Part shown: positions 44,498 to 53,287 of the stretch, piece by piece
Position numbering within the stretch: position 1 is the stretch's first letter
Layout of the letters: each line of letters opens with the position of its first letter
Position numbers and translations under genes: made by a program
From: Polaromonas sp. AET17H-212
GTDB lineage: Bacteria; Pseudomonadota; Gammaproteobacteria; Burkholderiales; Burkholderiaceae_C
DNA length: 64,000 nucleotides
Reading direction: 5' to 3'
NCBI RefSeq assembly: GCF_002379085.1
Contig: NZ_NBZW01000019.1
Coordinates: forward strand, 1 to 64,000
The notes under the pieces: model-generated
Database searches by the model: none
What the model saw: only the letters and a program-made list of their open reading frames with translations
Told to the model about the DNA's origin: nothing

Positions 44498-45457
44498 CTA
44501 GCGCGCGGCCGATTTGAGGCGCCTTGCCACGGGCTTGGGACGAAAGCCGATGGTCTGCTCGATCAGCGCGCCGCCGTCGGTCATCAAAAAAGTTTTGAAG
44601 GCCTGTGCCACCGGTGTCAGGCGCTTGTTGCGGCGATGCACCACATACCAGTGGAGCATCAGAGGAAAGCCCTGCACATCGAGCACGGTCAGGCTGCCGA
44701 CCTGGAGTTCGCTGCTGATGGTGTGTGCCGACAGGAAGCTGACACCCATGCCCGCAATCACCGCCTGCTTGATGGTCTCCGTGCTCTTGATTTCCATCGC
44801 GATGTTGAGATCGGCCAGGTGATCGCCAAAACCTTCCTGCATCGAGTTCCAGGTGTCGGACCCCTTCTCGCGCACCACAAACGGCTCTCTGGCCAGGCGC
44901 GACAGGGGAATGCGCTTCCTGGCCGCCAGCGGATGGTCGGGTGCGGCCACAACCACGTAGGGGTGCGGCGCAAAAGGCTCGCTCACCGTGTCCATGTCCA
45001 GCGGCGGTCGCACCATGATGGCCAGATCCGTCAGGTTGTCGGTCAGCTGGTTCAGGAGTTCTTCGCGGTTGCAGACGCCGAAGTCCAGCTTCACCCCGGA
45101 GTGGCGCCGCGCGAACTCCACCAGCAGGCGCGGAAAGAAATAATCGCCGGCGCTGATCACCGCAACGTTCAGCTTGCCGCCGGAGACGCCCTTGAACTGC
45201 GCCATGGCCTCTTCCACTTCCTTGAACTGCTGTATGATGATGCGGCTGGAATGCAACATCTCCACACCCGCCGGCGTGAGGTGGATTTTTTTGCCCAGTT
45301 GCTCAAACAGCGGAAGGCCGGCGTGATCCTCCAGTTTTTTGACCTGGATGGAGACCGCCGGCTGCGTCAGATGCAGCTCCTCGGCAGCCCGCGAGAAACT
45401 CAGGTTGCGCGCGACGGCCTCGAAAACCTTGAGCTGACGCAATGTCGCATTCTTCAT
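44498..45457 (-). CDS. LysR-family regulator (CbbR-like)
   Basis: The 319 residues start with the winged helix LRQLKVFEAVARNLSFSRAAEELHLTQPAVSIQVKKLEDHAGLPLFEQLGKKIHLT, which resembles the CbbR/RbcR group. The effector domain spans about 90-300 (AVISAGDYFFPRLLVEFARRHSGVKLDFGVCNREELLNQLTDN). No Calvin-cycle genes are nearby, so a CbbR role is not supported. It is convergent with the TSUP gene and is not divergent to any obvious target in the window. Confidence 0.88.
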   Translation of the reverse strand: MKNATLRQLKVFEAVARNLSFSRAAEELHLTQPAVSIQVKKLEDHAGLPLFEQLGKKIHLTPAGVEMLHSSRIIIQQFKEVEEAMAQFKGVSGGKLNVAVISAGDYFFPRLLVEFARRHSGVKLDFGVCNREELLNQLTDNLTDLAIMVRPPLDMDTVSEPFAPHPYVVVAAPDHPLAARKRIPLSRLAREPFVVREKGSDTWNSMQEGFGDHLADLNIAMEIKSTETIKQAVIAGMGVSFLSAHTISSELQVGSLTVLDVQGFPLMLHWYVVHRRNKRLTPVAQAFKTFLMTDGGALIEQTIGFRPKPVARRLKSAAR

Positions 45458-45553
45458 TCGTTCCTTTTATCCATAACGCTCGGCTGATTGATGTTTTCAA
45501 CAGTTTAGCGATGAGTCATTGTTCGTGGGGCAAGACCCCCGCCTCGGCTGCAG

Positions 45554-46462
45554 CTACTTCTCATTGGTCCACCATGAGTCGCCGAACTGGCCCTGCAGCC
45601 AGCCGACAAAGCCGCTGACCTTGGCCGGCACCAGCTGGGGCGAGGGATAAACGGCATGGATTTCCTGCGATGGCAGCATCCAGTCGCTCAGCACGGGCAC
45701 CAGGGCACCGCTGCGCACCGACTCATGCGCCACATACTTGGGCAAGGCGGCCACGCCCATGCCGCCGCGCGCCGCCGCCAGCAGAGCCGAGAGATTGTTC
45801 GAGCGCAAGGGCCCGCTCACAGAAACCGACCGCGCATGGCCTTCCGCCCCGGTGAAATGCCAGCGGGCATCACCCTGCACCGTGCTGTAGACCAGCGCAT
45901 CGTGCTTGACAAGACCGGCGGGATTGGCCGGCGCGCCGCGCCTTTTGATGTACTCGGGTGAAGCCACCACCACCCATGGGTTGATGCCGAGGTAACGCGC
46001 GCCCAGTGTCGAGTCGGCCAGCGGGCCCATCCGGATCGCCACGTCGATCCCCTGTTCAACCAGGCTGACATAACGGTCTTCGAAGTTCAGCTCGATCTGC
46101 AGTTTGGGGTGGAGTTGCATGAAACGCATGACCAGCGGCACCAGCACGCGCCGTCCGAAAGCCACCGAGGTGGTGATCCGAAGGCCGCCCTGCACCTGCG
46201 ACTGCAGCAGTGCGGCCACCGTCTCGGCTTCTTCGACGTGGTGTGCGATCAGCTTGCACTTGGCGTAATACAGCGCGCCTATCTCGGTGGGTGTCACGCC
46301 GCGCGTCGATCGGTGGAGCAGCCGCGAACCCAGTTGCTTTTCCAGCTGCACCACCAGCTTGGTGGCCGACGGCTGGCCCATGCCCATGTCGGCCGCGGCC
46401 TTGCTGAAAGAGCCCAGGTCAACCACGCGAATGAAAAGCCGGATGGCCTGAATGCGATCCAT
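45554..46462 (-). CDS. LysR-family regulator of the glyoxylate operon
   Basis: The protein has 302 residues. The N-terminal DNA-binding domain is DRIQAIRLFIRVVDLGSFSKAAADMGMGQPSATKLVVQLEKQLGSRLLHRSTRGVTPT. The effector domain has VAFGRRVLVPLVMRFMQLHPKLQIELNFEDRYVSLVEQGIDVAIRMGPLADSTLGAR, typical of the large DsdC/YafC-like LysR branch. It is divergent from gcl with a 19-base palindrome between them, so control of gcl-hyi-glxR is likely. Confidence 0.9.
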   Translation of the reverse strand: MDRIQAIRLFIRVVDLGSFSKAAADMGMGQPSATKLVVQLEKQLGSRLLHRSTRGVTPTEIGALYYAKCKLIAHHVEEAETVAALLQSQVQGGLRITTSVAFGRRVLVPLVMRFMQLHPKLQIELNFEDRYVSLVEQGIDVAIRMGPLADSTLGARYLGINPWVVVASPEYIKRRGAPANPAGLVKHDALVYSTVQGDARWHFTGAEGHARSVSVSGPLRSNNLSALLAAARGGMGVAALPKYVAHESVRSGALVPVLSDWMLPSQEIHAVYPSPQLVPAKVSGFVGWLQGQFGDSWWTNEK

Positions 46463-46502
46463 GACCGCAAGTAGACCACGGAGCTATCGGCCCGGCAATC
46501 AT

Positions 46503-46521
46503 TTATTCCAGATTGGAATAA
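46503..46521. promoter_or_regulatory. perfect LysR-type operator between lysR and gcl
   Basis: TTATTCCAGATTGGAATAA is an exact 8-3-8 palindrome containing T-N11-A. It lies 40 bases from the LysR start and about 85 bases from the gcl start, in the 144-base divergent region. Confidence 0.7.
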
Positions 46522-46606
46522 GCGTAATGCACGGGAGGAGGCTTCCCCGCAATCACCAACGCCGCGACCATGCGTCCAACGATCAGCAACCCTCAAGGAG
46601 ACTTCG

Positions 46607-48403
46607 ATGGCAAAAATGAAGGCCGCCATGGCCGCCGTTCTGGTGATGGAAAAAGAAGGCATCACACAAGCTTTTGGTGTGCCCGGTGCGGCCATCAACC
46701 CGTTTTATTCCGCACTGCGTGAGCGCCAGTCGATCACGCATATCCTGGCCCGGCACGTCGAGGCCGCGTCGCACATGGCCGAGGGCTACACGCGCGCCAA
46801 GGCCGGGAACATCGGTGTGTGCATAGGCACCAGCGGCCCGGCCGGTACCGACATGATCACCGGGCTGTACTCGGCAATTGCCGACAGCATCCCCATTTTG
46901 TGCATCACCGGCCAGGCGCCCCGCGCGCGCCTGTACAAGGAAGATTTCCAGGCGGTGGACATCGAGTCCATCTCCAAACCGGTCACCAAGTGGAGCGTGA
47001 CAGTGCGTGAGCCGGCGCTGGTGCCGCGTTCCTTCCAGCAGGCTTTTCACCTCATGCGTTCGGGGCGCCCCGGCCCGGTATTGATCGACCTGCCTTTTGA
47101 TGTGCAGATGGCCGAAATTGAATTCGACATCGACACCTACGAGCCGCTGCCCGTGTACAAGCCGGCCGCCAGCCGCAGGCAGATCGAAAAAGCGCTCGAC
47201 ATGCTGGCCGCTTCCAGCAAACCCCTGATCGTCGCCGGCGGCGGCATCATCAATGCCGATGCTTCCAGCTTGCTGGTCGAGTTTGCGGAATTGACGGGCG
47301 TGCCGGTGATCCCCACGCTGATGGGCTGGGGCACCATTCCCGACGATCATCCCCTGATGGCCGGCATGTGCGGCCTGCAGACCAGCCACCGCTACGGCAA
47401 CGCCACCATGCTGGCCAGTGACTTCGTTTTCGGCATCGGCAACCGCTGGGCGAACCGCCACACCGGTTCAACCGAGGTCTACTGCAAGGGCCGCACCTTT
47501 GTGCACGTGGATATCGAGCCGACGCAGATCGGCCGGGTCTTCAACCCCGACTTTGGCATCGTCAGCGACGCCAGGGCCGCACTGGAACTGCTGGTGCAAG
47601 TCGCCCGCGAACGCAAGGCGGCCAACAACCTGCCTGACTATGGCGAATGGGCCGCCCGCTGCGCCGAGCGCAAAAAGCTCATGCACCGCAAGTCCCACTT
47701 CACCGAGACACCCATCAAGCCGATGCGCGTGTATGAGGAGATGAACAAGGTGTTTCCACGCGACACCATTTACGTGACAACCATTGGCCTGAGCCAGATT
47801 GCCGGCGCACAGTTCCTCAATGTGTACGGACCGCGCCAGTGGATCAACTGCGGCCAGGCCGGGCCGCTGGGCTGGACCATTCCGGCTGCCCTCGGTGTGG
47901 TGGCCGCCGACCCGACACGTACCGTTGTCGGGCTGTCCGGCGACTATGACTTTCAGTTCCTGATGGAAGAACTGGCGGTGGGCGCGCAGTTCAACCTGCC
48001 TTATGTGCAGGTGCTGGTCAACAACAGTTATCTGGGCCTGATCCGCCAGGCGCAGCGCGGTTTTGAGATGGACTACTGCGTGCAGCTGGCTTTCGAGAAC
48101 CAGAACGTCCCGGAAGGCGAAGGTGACTTGCGCAGCTACGGCGTGGACCACCAGGCCGTGGTGCAAGGCCTGGGCTGCAAGGCGCTGCGGGTGACCGACC
48201 CTGAAAAAATCAATGCCGCCATGGTCGAGGCACAGGTGATGGCGCGCAAATACCGGGTGCCGGTGGTTGTGGAAGTGATCCTCGAAAAGATCACCAACAT
48301 CGCCATGGGCACGGAGATCGACAAGGTCAACGAGTTTGAAGACATCGACTGCCGCCACCCCAAGGGCCGTGAAGGCCTGGAACTGGCCGGCCTGCTTGAG
48401 TAA
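46607..48403 (+). CDS. gcl: glyoxylate carboligase (tartronate-semialdehyde synthase)
   Basis: This ThDP enzyme joins two glyoxylates to tartronate semialdehyde and CO2. The 598 residues match E. coli Gcl closely. Val51 ([19 protein letters not shown]) sits where other ThDP enzymes have Glu, a known hallmark of this family. Other motifs are [34 protein letters not shown], and the ThDP-Mg site [39 protein letters not shown] strong AAGGAG ribosome site lies at about 46594. It heads the gcl-hyi-glxR operon. Confidence 0.96.
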   Translation: MAKMKAAMAAVLVMEKEGITQAFGVPGAAINPFYSALRERQSITHILARHVEAASHMAEGYTRAKAGNIGVCIGTSGPAGTDMITGLYSAIADSIPILCITGQAPRARLYKEDFQAVDIESISKPVTKWSVTVREPALVPRSFQQAFHLMRSGRPGPVLIDLPFDVQMAEIEFDIDTYEPLPVYKPAASRRQIEKALDMLAASSKPLIVAGGGIINADASSLLVEFAELTGVPVIPTLMGWGTIPDDHPLMAGMCGLQTSHRYGNATMLASDFVFGIGNRWANRHTGSTEVYCKGRTFVHVDIEPTQIGRVFNPDFGIVSDARAALELLVQVARERKAANNLPDYGEWAARCAERKKLMHRKSHFTETPIKPMRVYEEMNKVFPRDTIYVTTIGLSQIAGAQFLNVYGPRQWINCGQAGPLGWTIPAALGVVAADPTRTVVGLSGDYDFQFLMEELAVGAQFNLPYVQVLVNNSYLGLIRQAQRGFEMDYCVQLAFENQNVPEGEGDLRSYGVDHQAVVQGLGCKALRVTDPEKINAAMVEAQVMARKYRVPVVVEVILEKITNIAMGTEIDKVNEFEDIDCRHPKGREGLELAGLLE

Positions 48404-48441
48404 TCAGGATTGACGACCAACCATTTTTCAGCAGACAAGCC

Positions 48442-49221
48442 ATGCCAAAATTCTCCGCCAACCTCAGCATGCTTTTTACCGAGCATGCTTTCCTCGACCG
48501 CTTTGAACCTGCCGCGAAGGCCGGCTTCAAGGCCGTGGAATTCCTCTTTCCCTATGCCTTCAGCGCCGCCGACATCAAGGCCAGGCTTGACAGCCATGGC
48601 CTGCAGTTGGTGCTGCACAACCTGCCCGCCGGCGATTGGGAGGCCGGCGAGCGCGGCATCGCCTGCCACCCGGATCGCGTGGAGGAATTTCGCTCCGGTG
48701 TGGTCAAGGCCATCACCTACGCCAAAGCCCTGGGTGTCGGACAGCTCAACTGCCTGGCCGGCAAGGCGCCCGCAGGCGTGGGCGACGCAGCCCTCAGGCA
48801 GACCTTCGTCGCCAATCTGCGCCATGCCGCCGGTGAGTTCAAAAAAGCCGGACTGAATTTGCTGATCGAACCGATCAACACCTTCGACATTCCCGGCTTC
48901 TACCTGAACCGCACAGCGCAGGCGCTGGACATTCTTGACGAGGTGGGCGCGGACAACGCCTTCGTCCAGTACGACATCTACCATGCGCAGCGCATGGAGG
49001 GTGAATTGGCCGGGACGCTGCAAACCTGCTTGCCGCGCATCGGCCACATCCAGCTGGCGGACAATCCCGGCCGCCATGAGCCGGGTACCGGCGAGATCAA
49101 CTATGCGTTTTTGTTCGCGCACCTGGATCGCCTGGGGTATGGCGGCTGGATCGGCTGCGAATACAAACCAGCAGGCACAACCGAAGCCGGCCTGGGCTGG
49201 CGCCAGCGCCTGGCGCTCTGA
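48442..49221 (+). CDS. hyi: hydroxypyruvate isomerase
   Basis: This 259-residue TIM-barrel enzyme interconverts hydroxypyruvate and tartronate semialdehyde. Motifs are KFSANLSMLFTEHAFLDRF, GFKAVEFLFPYAF, LVLHNLPAGDW, NCLAGKAPAGV, the metal-site Glu in LLIEPINTFDIPGFYL, QYDIYHAQRMEGEL, GHIQLADNPGRHEPGTGEINY and CEYKPAGTTE. It lies 38 bases after gcl and 32 before glxR, as in the E. coli glyoxylate operon. Confidence 0.95.
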   Translation: MPKFSANLSMLFTEHAFLDRFEPAAKAGFKAVEFLFPYAFSAADIKARLDSHGLQLVLHNLPAGDWEAGERGIACHPDRVEEFRSGVVKAITYAKALGVGQLNCLAGKAPAGVGDAALRQTFVANLRHAAGEFKKAGLNLLIEPINTFDIPGFYLNRTAQALDILDEVGADNAFVQYDIYHAQRMEGELAGTLQTCLPRIGHIQLADNPGRHEPGTGEINYAFLFAHLDRLGYGGWIGCEYKPAGTTEAGLGWRQRLAL

Positions 49222-49253
49222 CCCATTTCATTTCAACAAGGATCTCCTTCACA

Positions 49254-50186
49254 ATGACCTCAAACGCCTTGAAAATCGGCTTCATTGGCCTGGGCATCAT
49301 GGGCGCGCCCATGGCCGGCCACCTGATCGATGCCGGCCACCAGCTGTTTGTCTACACCCGCGGCAAGATGCCCGAGGCAATTTCCAGCGGCAGTGCCACC
49401 CAGTGCCTGAGCGCCCGCGGCGTCGCCGAACGTGCGGACATCATCTTCATGATGGTGCCCGACACCCCCGATGTGGAAGCTGCGTTGTTCGGCGAGACAG
49501 GTGTCGCCGCCGGACTCAAGCGACCACCCGGCGACTCGGCCGCGAGCGTGCGCAAAGTGGTCGTCGACATGAGCTCGATCTCGCCGATCGCCACCAAGGC
49601 CTTTGCGCAGAAAATCAACGCGCTGGGTTGCGACTACCTCGACGCCCCGGTATCCGGCGGGGAAGTCGGGGCCAAAAATGCGACGCTGTCCATCATGGTT
49701 GGCGGCCCGCAAGCCGTGTTTGAACGCATCAAGCCGCTGTTCGAGCTGATGGGCAAGAACATCACGCTGGTCGGCGGCAATGGCGACGGCCAGACCGCCA
49801 AGGTGGCCAACCAGATCATCGTGGCACTCACCATCGAAGCGGTGGCCGAGGCGCTGCTGTTTGCCGCCCGCGCCGGCGCCGACCCGGCGCGTGTGCGCCA
49901 GGCCTTGATGGGCGGCTTCGCGTCGTCGAAAATTCTGGAAGTGCATGGCGAACGCATGGTCAAGCGCACGTTTGATCCGGGTTTTCGCATTGAGCTGCAC
50001 CAGAAGGACCTGAATCTGGCGCTCTCCACCGCGCGCCTGCTCGGCATCTCGTTGCCCAACACGGCCACCGCGCAGGAGCTGTTCAACTCCTGTGTCGCCC
50101 ACGGCGGCAAGGCCTGGGACCACTCGGCCATGGTGCGGGCGCTGGAGAAATTGGCCAACTTCGAAATCGGCCAACCAGCCGGATGA
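49254..50186 (+). CDS. glxR: tartronate semialdehyde reductase
   Basis: This 3-hydroxyisobutyrate-dehydrogenase-fold enzyme reduces tartronate semialdehyde to D-glycerate. The 310 residues contain the nucleotide motif IGFIGLGIMGAPMAGHLIDAGH, the substrate-site YLDAPVSGGEVGAKNATLSIMVGG, and the catalytic Lys in GQTAKVANQIIVAL. Compared with E. coli GlxR there is a short insertion (KRPPGDSAASV) near residue 85. It is the last gene of the glyoxylate operon; no glycerate kinase gene follows. Confidence 0.94.
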   Translation: MTSNALKIGFIGLGIMGAPMAGHLIDAGHQLFVYTRGKMPEAISSGSATQCLSARGVAERADIIFMMVPDTPDVEAALFGETGVAAGLKRPPGDSAASVRKVVVDMSSISPIATKAFAQKINALGCDYLDAPVSGGEVGAKNATLSIMVGGPQAVFERIKPLFELMGKNITLVGGNGDGQTAKVANQIIVALTIEAVAEALLFAARAGADPARVRQALMGGFASSKILEVHGERMVKRTFDPGFRIELHQKDLNLALSTARLLGISLPNTATAQELFNSCVAHGGKAWDHSAMVRALEKLANFEIGQPAG

Positions 50187-50683
50187 TCGTCCGCGACGAA
50201 TTCATGCACTGAGCGCAAGGTCTGCTTTTCCCTCGCGCAGCGGGCTGCCTGCGCTGATGGCCTGTTGCCTCCGCTGGACCGTGATCCGGATCAGCCTTGG
50301 CAGTGGCCCCGAGCATGACGTGGCACAGCATTGCTCTGCCGGCGGGCCTCATTCCCCACCAGGGGTCTCAACCCCAACGCCGGCGCCGCTTCAACCCGGC
50401 CGTTCAAGTCGTCTGTGACGGCCTCCTGCTGGCCGGCCACACCGGCCGAGCTCTTCACAAAATACGCTCTGCAAATGTCGCCCCCCCCTTTGGCAGCACC
50501 TGAAGAAGACAAGGTCAGCGCATCATGCAGGCCGCCTCAATCCATTAGCTATCAGTAATGAATATTATCAAATACTTTAACTATCATTAATCGTTCGTTT
50601 TTTCTACAGTTGCCTCAAGCCCGGTGCAACACCTACACGCCGGAATTGCCGCCAGAGCGTCACCCCATTCAAGGAGAACTCCC
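50187..50683. other. 497-base intergenic region after glxR
   Basis: The first 340 bases show no supported gene and lack good ribosome sites. The last 140 bases turn strongly AT-rich and look like a promoter region. CTATCAGTAATGA (50549) and CTATCATTAATCG (50581) are imperfect direct repeats 32 bases apart, a possible regulator site for the small gene at 50684. Confidence 0.5.
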
Positions 50684-51067
50684 ATGCTCAAAGCCCTGCT
50701 TGACAACACCACCACCGATCGGGCCGACCAGGCTCGCCATGCCTACAACGCCGCGTTTGAAGAACTCGGCCTGAGCTGGCATTGGGATGCCGCCACTTAC
50801 GTCCGGTTGCAGGCTGGCAGCCGCGACGCTGTGCGCACCTACCTGGAAACCGAGCAGTCGCATCTGCTGCGGGCCTACGAAGCGGACTTCCTGGTCGAAG
50901 CCATCGAAGCCGCCAGGGCCCGATGCCATGCAAGCATGGCCAGCAACCGGGCAGGTATGGCACCCTGCGCCAGCTGGTCCGGCAGTGCGCTGGCGCCCGC
51001 CGGTGGCCGGAATACGCAAAACAGTGCGCCTGCGCAGCGGTATGCGCCAACCGCCCTTCAGACTTGA
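50684..51067 (+). CDS. small protein resembling a truncated CbbY-type HAD N-terminus
   Basis: The 127-residue protein has a strong AAGGAG ribosome site eight bases before ATG 50684. Residues about 15-75 resemble the cap-domain start of CbbY/Gph-like HAD phosphatases (AYNAAFEELGLSWHWDAATYVRL). The preceding nucleophile motif DxDGT is not kept (LLDNTTTDRADQ), and there is no room for the rest of the HAD core. The Ala/Ser-rich tail (80-127) looks unstructured. It lies nine bases before the FAH gene. Whether it works as a binding or regulatory remnant is unknown. Confidence 0.6.
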   Translation: MLKALLDNTTTDRADQARHAYNAAFEELGLSWHWDAATYVRLQAGSRDAVRTYLETEQSHLLRAYEADFLVEAIEAARARCHASMASNRAGMAPCASWSGSALAPAGGRNTQNSAPAQRYAPTALQT

Positions 51068-51075
51068 AGGCCGGA

Positions 51076-51843
51076 ATGTCCACTCGCTGGGTACGCTTCA
51101 AGGAAGACAACACCGTTCGCATTGGCACCCTGGAGGGTGAACAAGTGAGGATTTTCGAAGGGGACATGTTCGGCGGCGCAGTCCCCACGGACCGGGTGAT
51201 GCCACTGGCAGACGTCGAGCTGCTGATGCCGGTCCTGCCGACAAAAATCATCGCCCTGTGGAACAATTTCCATGCGCTGGGCGAAAAGCTCAAGCTGCCC
51301 ATTCCAGCCGAGCCGCTGTACCTGATCAAGGCACCCAACTCCTACCTGGACCCGAACGGGTCCATCCGCCAGCCGGCCTGCGGCGGCAAGGTGGTCTTTG
51401 AGGGCGAATTGGGCATCGTCATCGGCAAAACCTGCAGGCAGGTCACCGAGCGCCATGCACTGGCGCATGTGTTCGGCTACACCTGCGCCAACGATGTGAC
51501 GCTGGCCGACATCCTGAATCGCGATGCCTCGTTTGCGCAATGGGTGCGCGCCAAGGGTTTCGATACTTTCTGCCCTTTCGGGCCAGCGGTGGTCACCGGC
51601 CTTGACCCGGCACAACTGGTGGTCAGAACCATCCTGAATGGTGAAGTCCGCCAGGACTATCCCATCAGCGACATGCGTTTTTCCGTGGCGCAGCTGGTCA
51701 GCCTGATTTCGCAGGACATGACTTTGTATGCGGGCGATATTATCCTTTGCGGAACGTCGGTCGGCGTGGGCGCCATGAAACCGGGAAGCACCATCGAGGT
51801 GGAAATTGCCGGCATCGGCAAGCTCTGCAACCGTTTCGAATAA
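51076..51843 (+). CDS. fumarylacetoacetate hydrolase (FAH) family protein
   Basis: The 255-residue protein starts at ATG 51076 (MSTRWVRF). The FAH-domain hallmarks are present: PTKIIALWNNFHALGEK, YLIKAPNSYLDPNGSI, the metal-site VVFEGELGIVIGKTCR (E-x-E), FGYTCANDVTLADI, KGFDTFCPFGPAVVTG, and CGTSVGVGAMKPGSTIEVEIAGIGKL. Family members hydrolyse or decarboxylate acylpyruvates and oxaloacetate-like diacids. Lying between the glyoxylate and oxalate genes, it may act on a hydroxy/keto diacid, but the substrate cannot be named from sequence. Confidence 0.85.
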   Translation: MSTRWVRFKEDNTVRIGTLEGEQVRIFEGDMFGGAVPTDRVMPLADVELLMPVLPTKIIALWNNFHALGEKLKLPIPAEPLYLIKAPNSYLDPNGSIRQPACGGKVVFEGELGIVIGKTCRQVTERHALAHVFGYTCANDVTLADILNRDASFAQWVRAKGFDTFCPFGPAVVTGLDPAQLVVRTILNGEVRQDYPISDMRFSVAQLVSLISQDMTLYAGDIILCGTSVGVGAMKPGSTIEVEIAGIGKLCNRFE

Positions 51844-51857
51844 TTTTTGCCGGGAGA

Positions 51858-52874
51858 ATGCGTGTGAAGATTGCGATCATTGGCGCCGGGGCCATCGGTG
51901 GCTATGTAGGCGCGAAACTGGCCCTGGCCGGCGAAGACGTCACGTTCATTGTGCGGGGCGCCAATCTGGAAGTCATCCGGAAAAAGGGCATGAAGCTCAT
52001 CATGCATGATGGCGCCGAGCAGGTCGCCGCAGGCGTCAAGGCCACCGATGACTATGCCGAAGCCGGCCCGCAGGACCTGGTGATTCTGGCGATGAAAGCG
52101 CACCAGGTGGAGGCGGTGGCCAAAGACCTGCCCAGGCTGCTCGGCCCCGAGACCGCCGTGGTCACCATGCAAAACGGCATCCCCTACTGGTACTTTCACA
52201 AACACGGCGGCCCGCTCGAAGGCAGCAGGGTGCAGAGCGTGGACCCGGGAGGCATGCTGTCGGAGATGATTCCACCGTGGCGCGTGATCGGTTGTGTCGT
52301 CTATCCGGCTTCGGAGCTGGTAGCCCCAGGCGTCGTCAGGCATATCGAAGGCGACCGCTTTCCGCTCGGCGAACTCGACGGCTCCATCAGCGAACGTGTC
52401 ACGCGCATCTCTGAGTGTTTTGGCAAGGCCGGCTTCAAGGCGCCGGTGCTGGACAACATCCGCTCCGAGATCTGGCTCAAGCTCTGGGGCAACCTCACCT
52501 TCAACCCCATCAGCGCGCTGGCCCACTCCACCCTCGTGGACATCTGCCAGTACCCGCTGTCACGCAAGCTGGCCGCCAGCATGATGGGCGAAGCACAGGA
52601 AGTGGCGCACAAGCTGGGCATTCAATTCCGCGTGACGCTGGACAAACGCATCGCCGGCGCAGAGAAAGTGGGCAAACACAAAACCTCCATGCTCCAGGAC
52701 ATCGAGGCCGGGCGTGCGCCGGAAATCGACGCGCTGGTGGGGTCGGTGGTGGAACTCGGGCGGCTCACGCAAACGCCGACGCCCCACATCGACACGGTCT
52801 ACGCGCTGGTCAAGCTGCTGGCCAGGACCATGGAAGAAGAGCGCGGCCAGGTACACCTTCAGCCCCTCGCCTGA
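51858..52874 (+). CDS. ketopantoate reductase-like dehydrogenase, candidate oxalyl-CoA reductase
   Basis: The PanE/ApbA fold has 338 residues, about 40 more than panE of E. coli. It has the NADP site IAIIGAGAIGGYVGAKLALAGEDVTFIVRG, and MKAHQVEAV...VTMQNGIPYWYF. The catalytic Lys lies in EIWLKLWGNLTFNPISALAHS, and the Glu in SMLQDIEAGRAPEID. It starts 14 bases after the FAH gene. In Methylobacterium extorquens a PanE homologue (PanE2) reduces oxalyl-CoA to glyoxylate. Here the gene lies between Gcl-Hyi-GlxR (glyoxylate use) and the oxalate genes, so the same role is a good hypothesis. Pantothenate synthesis remains the alternative. Confidence 0.8.
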   Translation: MRVKIAIIGAGAIGGYVGAKLALAGEDVTFIVRGANLEVIRKKGMKLIMHDGAEQVAAGVKATDDYAEAGPQDLVILAMKAHQVEAVAKDLPRLLGPETAVVTMQNGIPYWYFHKHGGPLEGSRVQSVDPGGMLSEMIPPWRVIGCVVYPASELVAPGVVRHIEGDRFPLGELDGSISERVTRISECFGKAGFKAPVLDNIRSEIWLKLWGNLTFNPISALAHSTLVDICQYPLSRKLAASMMGEAQEVAHKLGIQFRVTLDKRIAGAEKVGKHKTSMLQDIEAGRAPEIDALVGSVVELGRLTQTPTPHIDTVYALVKLLARTMEEERGQVHLQPLA

Positions 52875-53287
52875 ACGCCGCCTCGTCCGAGTCTCCCGGG
52901 GGACCGGCACGCTCCTGAGCGCGCCAGGGTAAAAAAAGTAACGTGCGAAGAACGTGCCCCCCACGGCGCCAGCGCCTTCTTCCCTCCTTCGACGGCCGCG
53001 TCGAAAGGGGTGGCGAATTCGCAAGTCTTGCCGAGGTCCAGTGCCTTCAGCTACGGCGGGTTGCCCGCCCTCAGGGAGACAAACTGATTCCCGCCCTTCC
53101 CACCGTATCTGCCGGAACAACCCTCGGTGAAAACCCCTAGGCCAGCTTGAAAAATCGACAAACTTGACCACTGTCAAGAGCTGTTAGCCCCACTTGGTAA
53201 GACCATGTCCCCGTGATACTTTTCGACGTGGAGACTGGAAAGACTTCCAGCCCAGGACAGAGTTACTCAACAACAGGAGACAACGAG
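52875..53287. other. 413-base intergenic region upstream of the tct operon
   Basis: The first 280 bases hold no supported gene. The last part contains the palindrome at 53164 and a possible -10 (GATACT, 53215), then the tctC ribosome site (CAGGAGA). Confidence 0.5.
53164..53177. promoter_or_regulatory. FNR/CRP-family operator upstream of tctC
   Basis: TTGACCACTGTCAA has the form TTGAC-N4-GTCAA, the symmetric spacing of FNR-type sites (TTGAT-N4-ATCAA). The same form, TTGACCGCGGTCAA, occurs at 58098-58111 between the local regulator and oxc. A -10-like GATACT lies at 53215. Confidence 0.65.

Noticed and set aside
44498..45457. LysR gene as a true CbbR regulator
   Set aside because: The DNA-binding domain is CbbR-like, but no RuBisCO or Calvin-cycle genes are in the window, so the name was not used.
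52875..53163. Possible small genes in the gap before the tct operon
   Set aside because: Frames are short, lack ribosome sites and overlap others on both strands; no similarity to known small proteins recognised.
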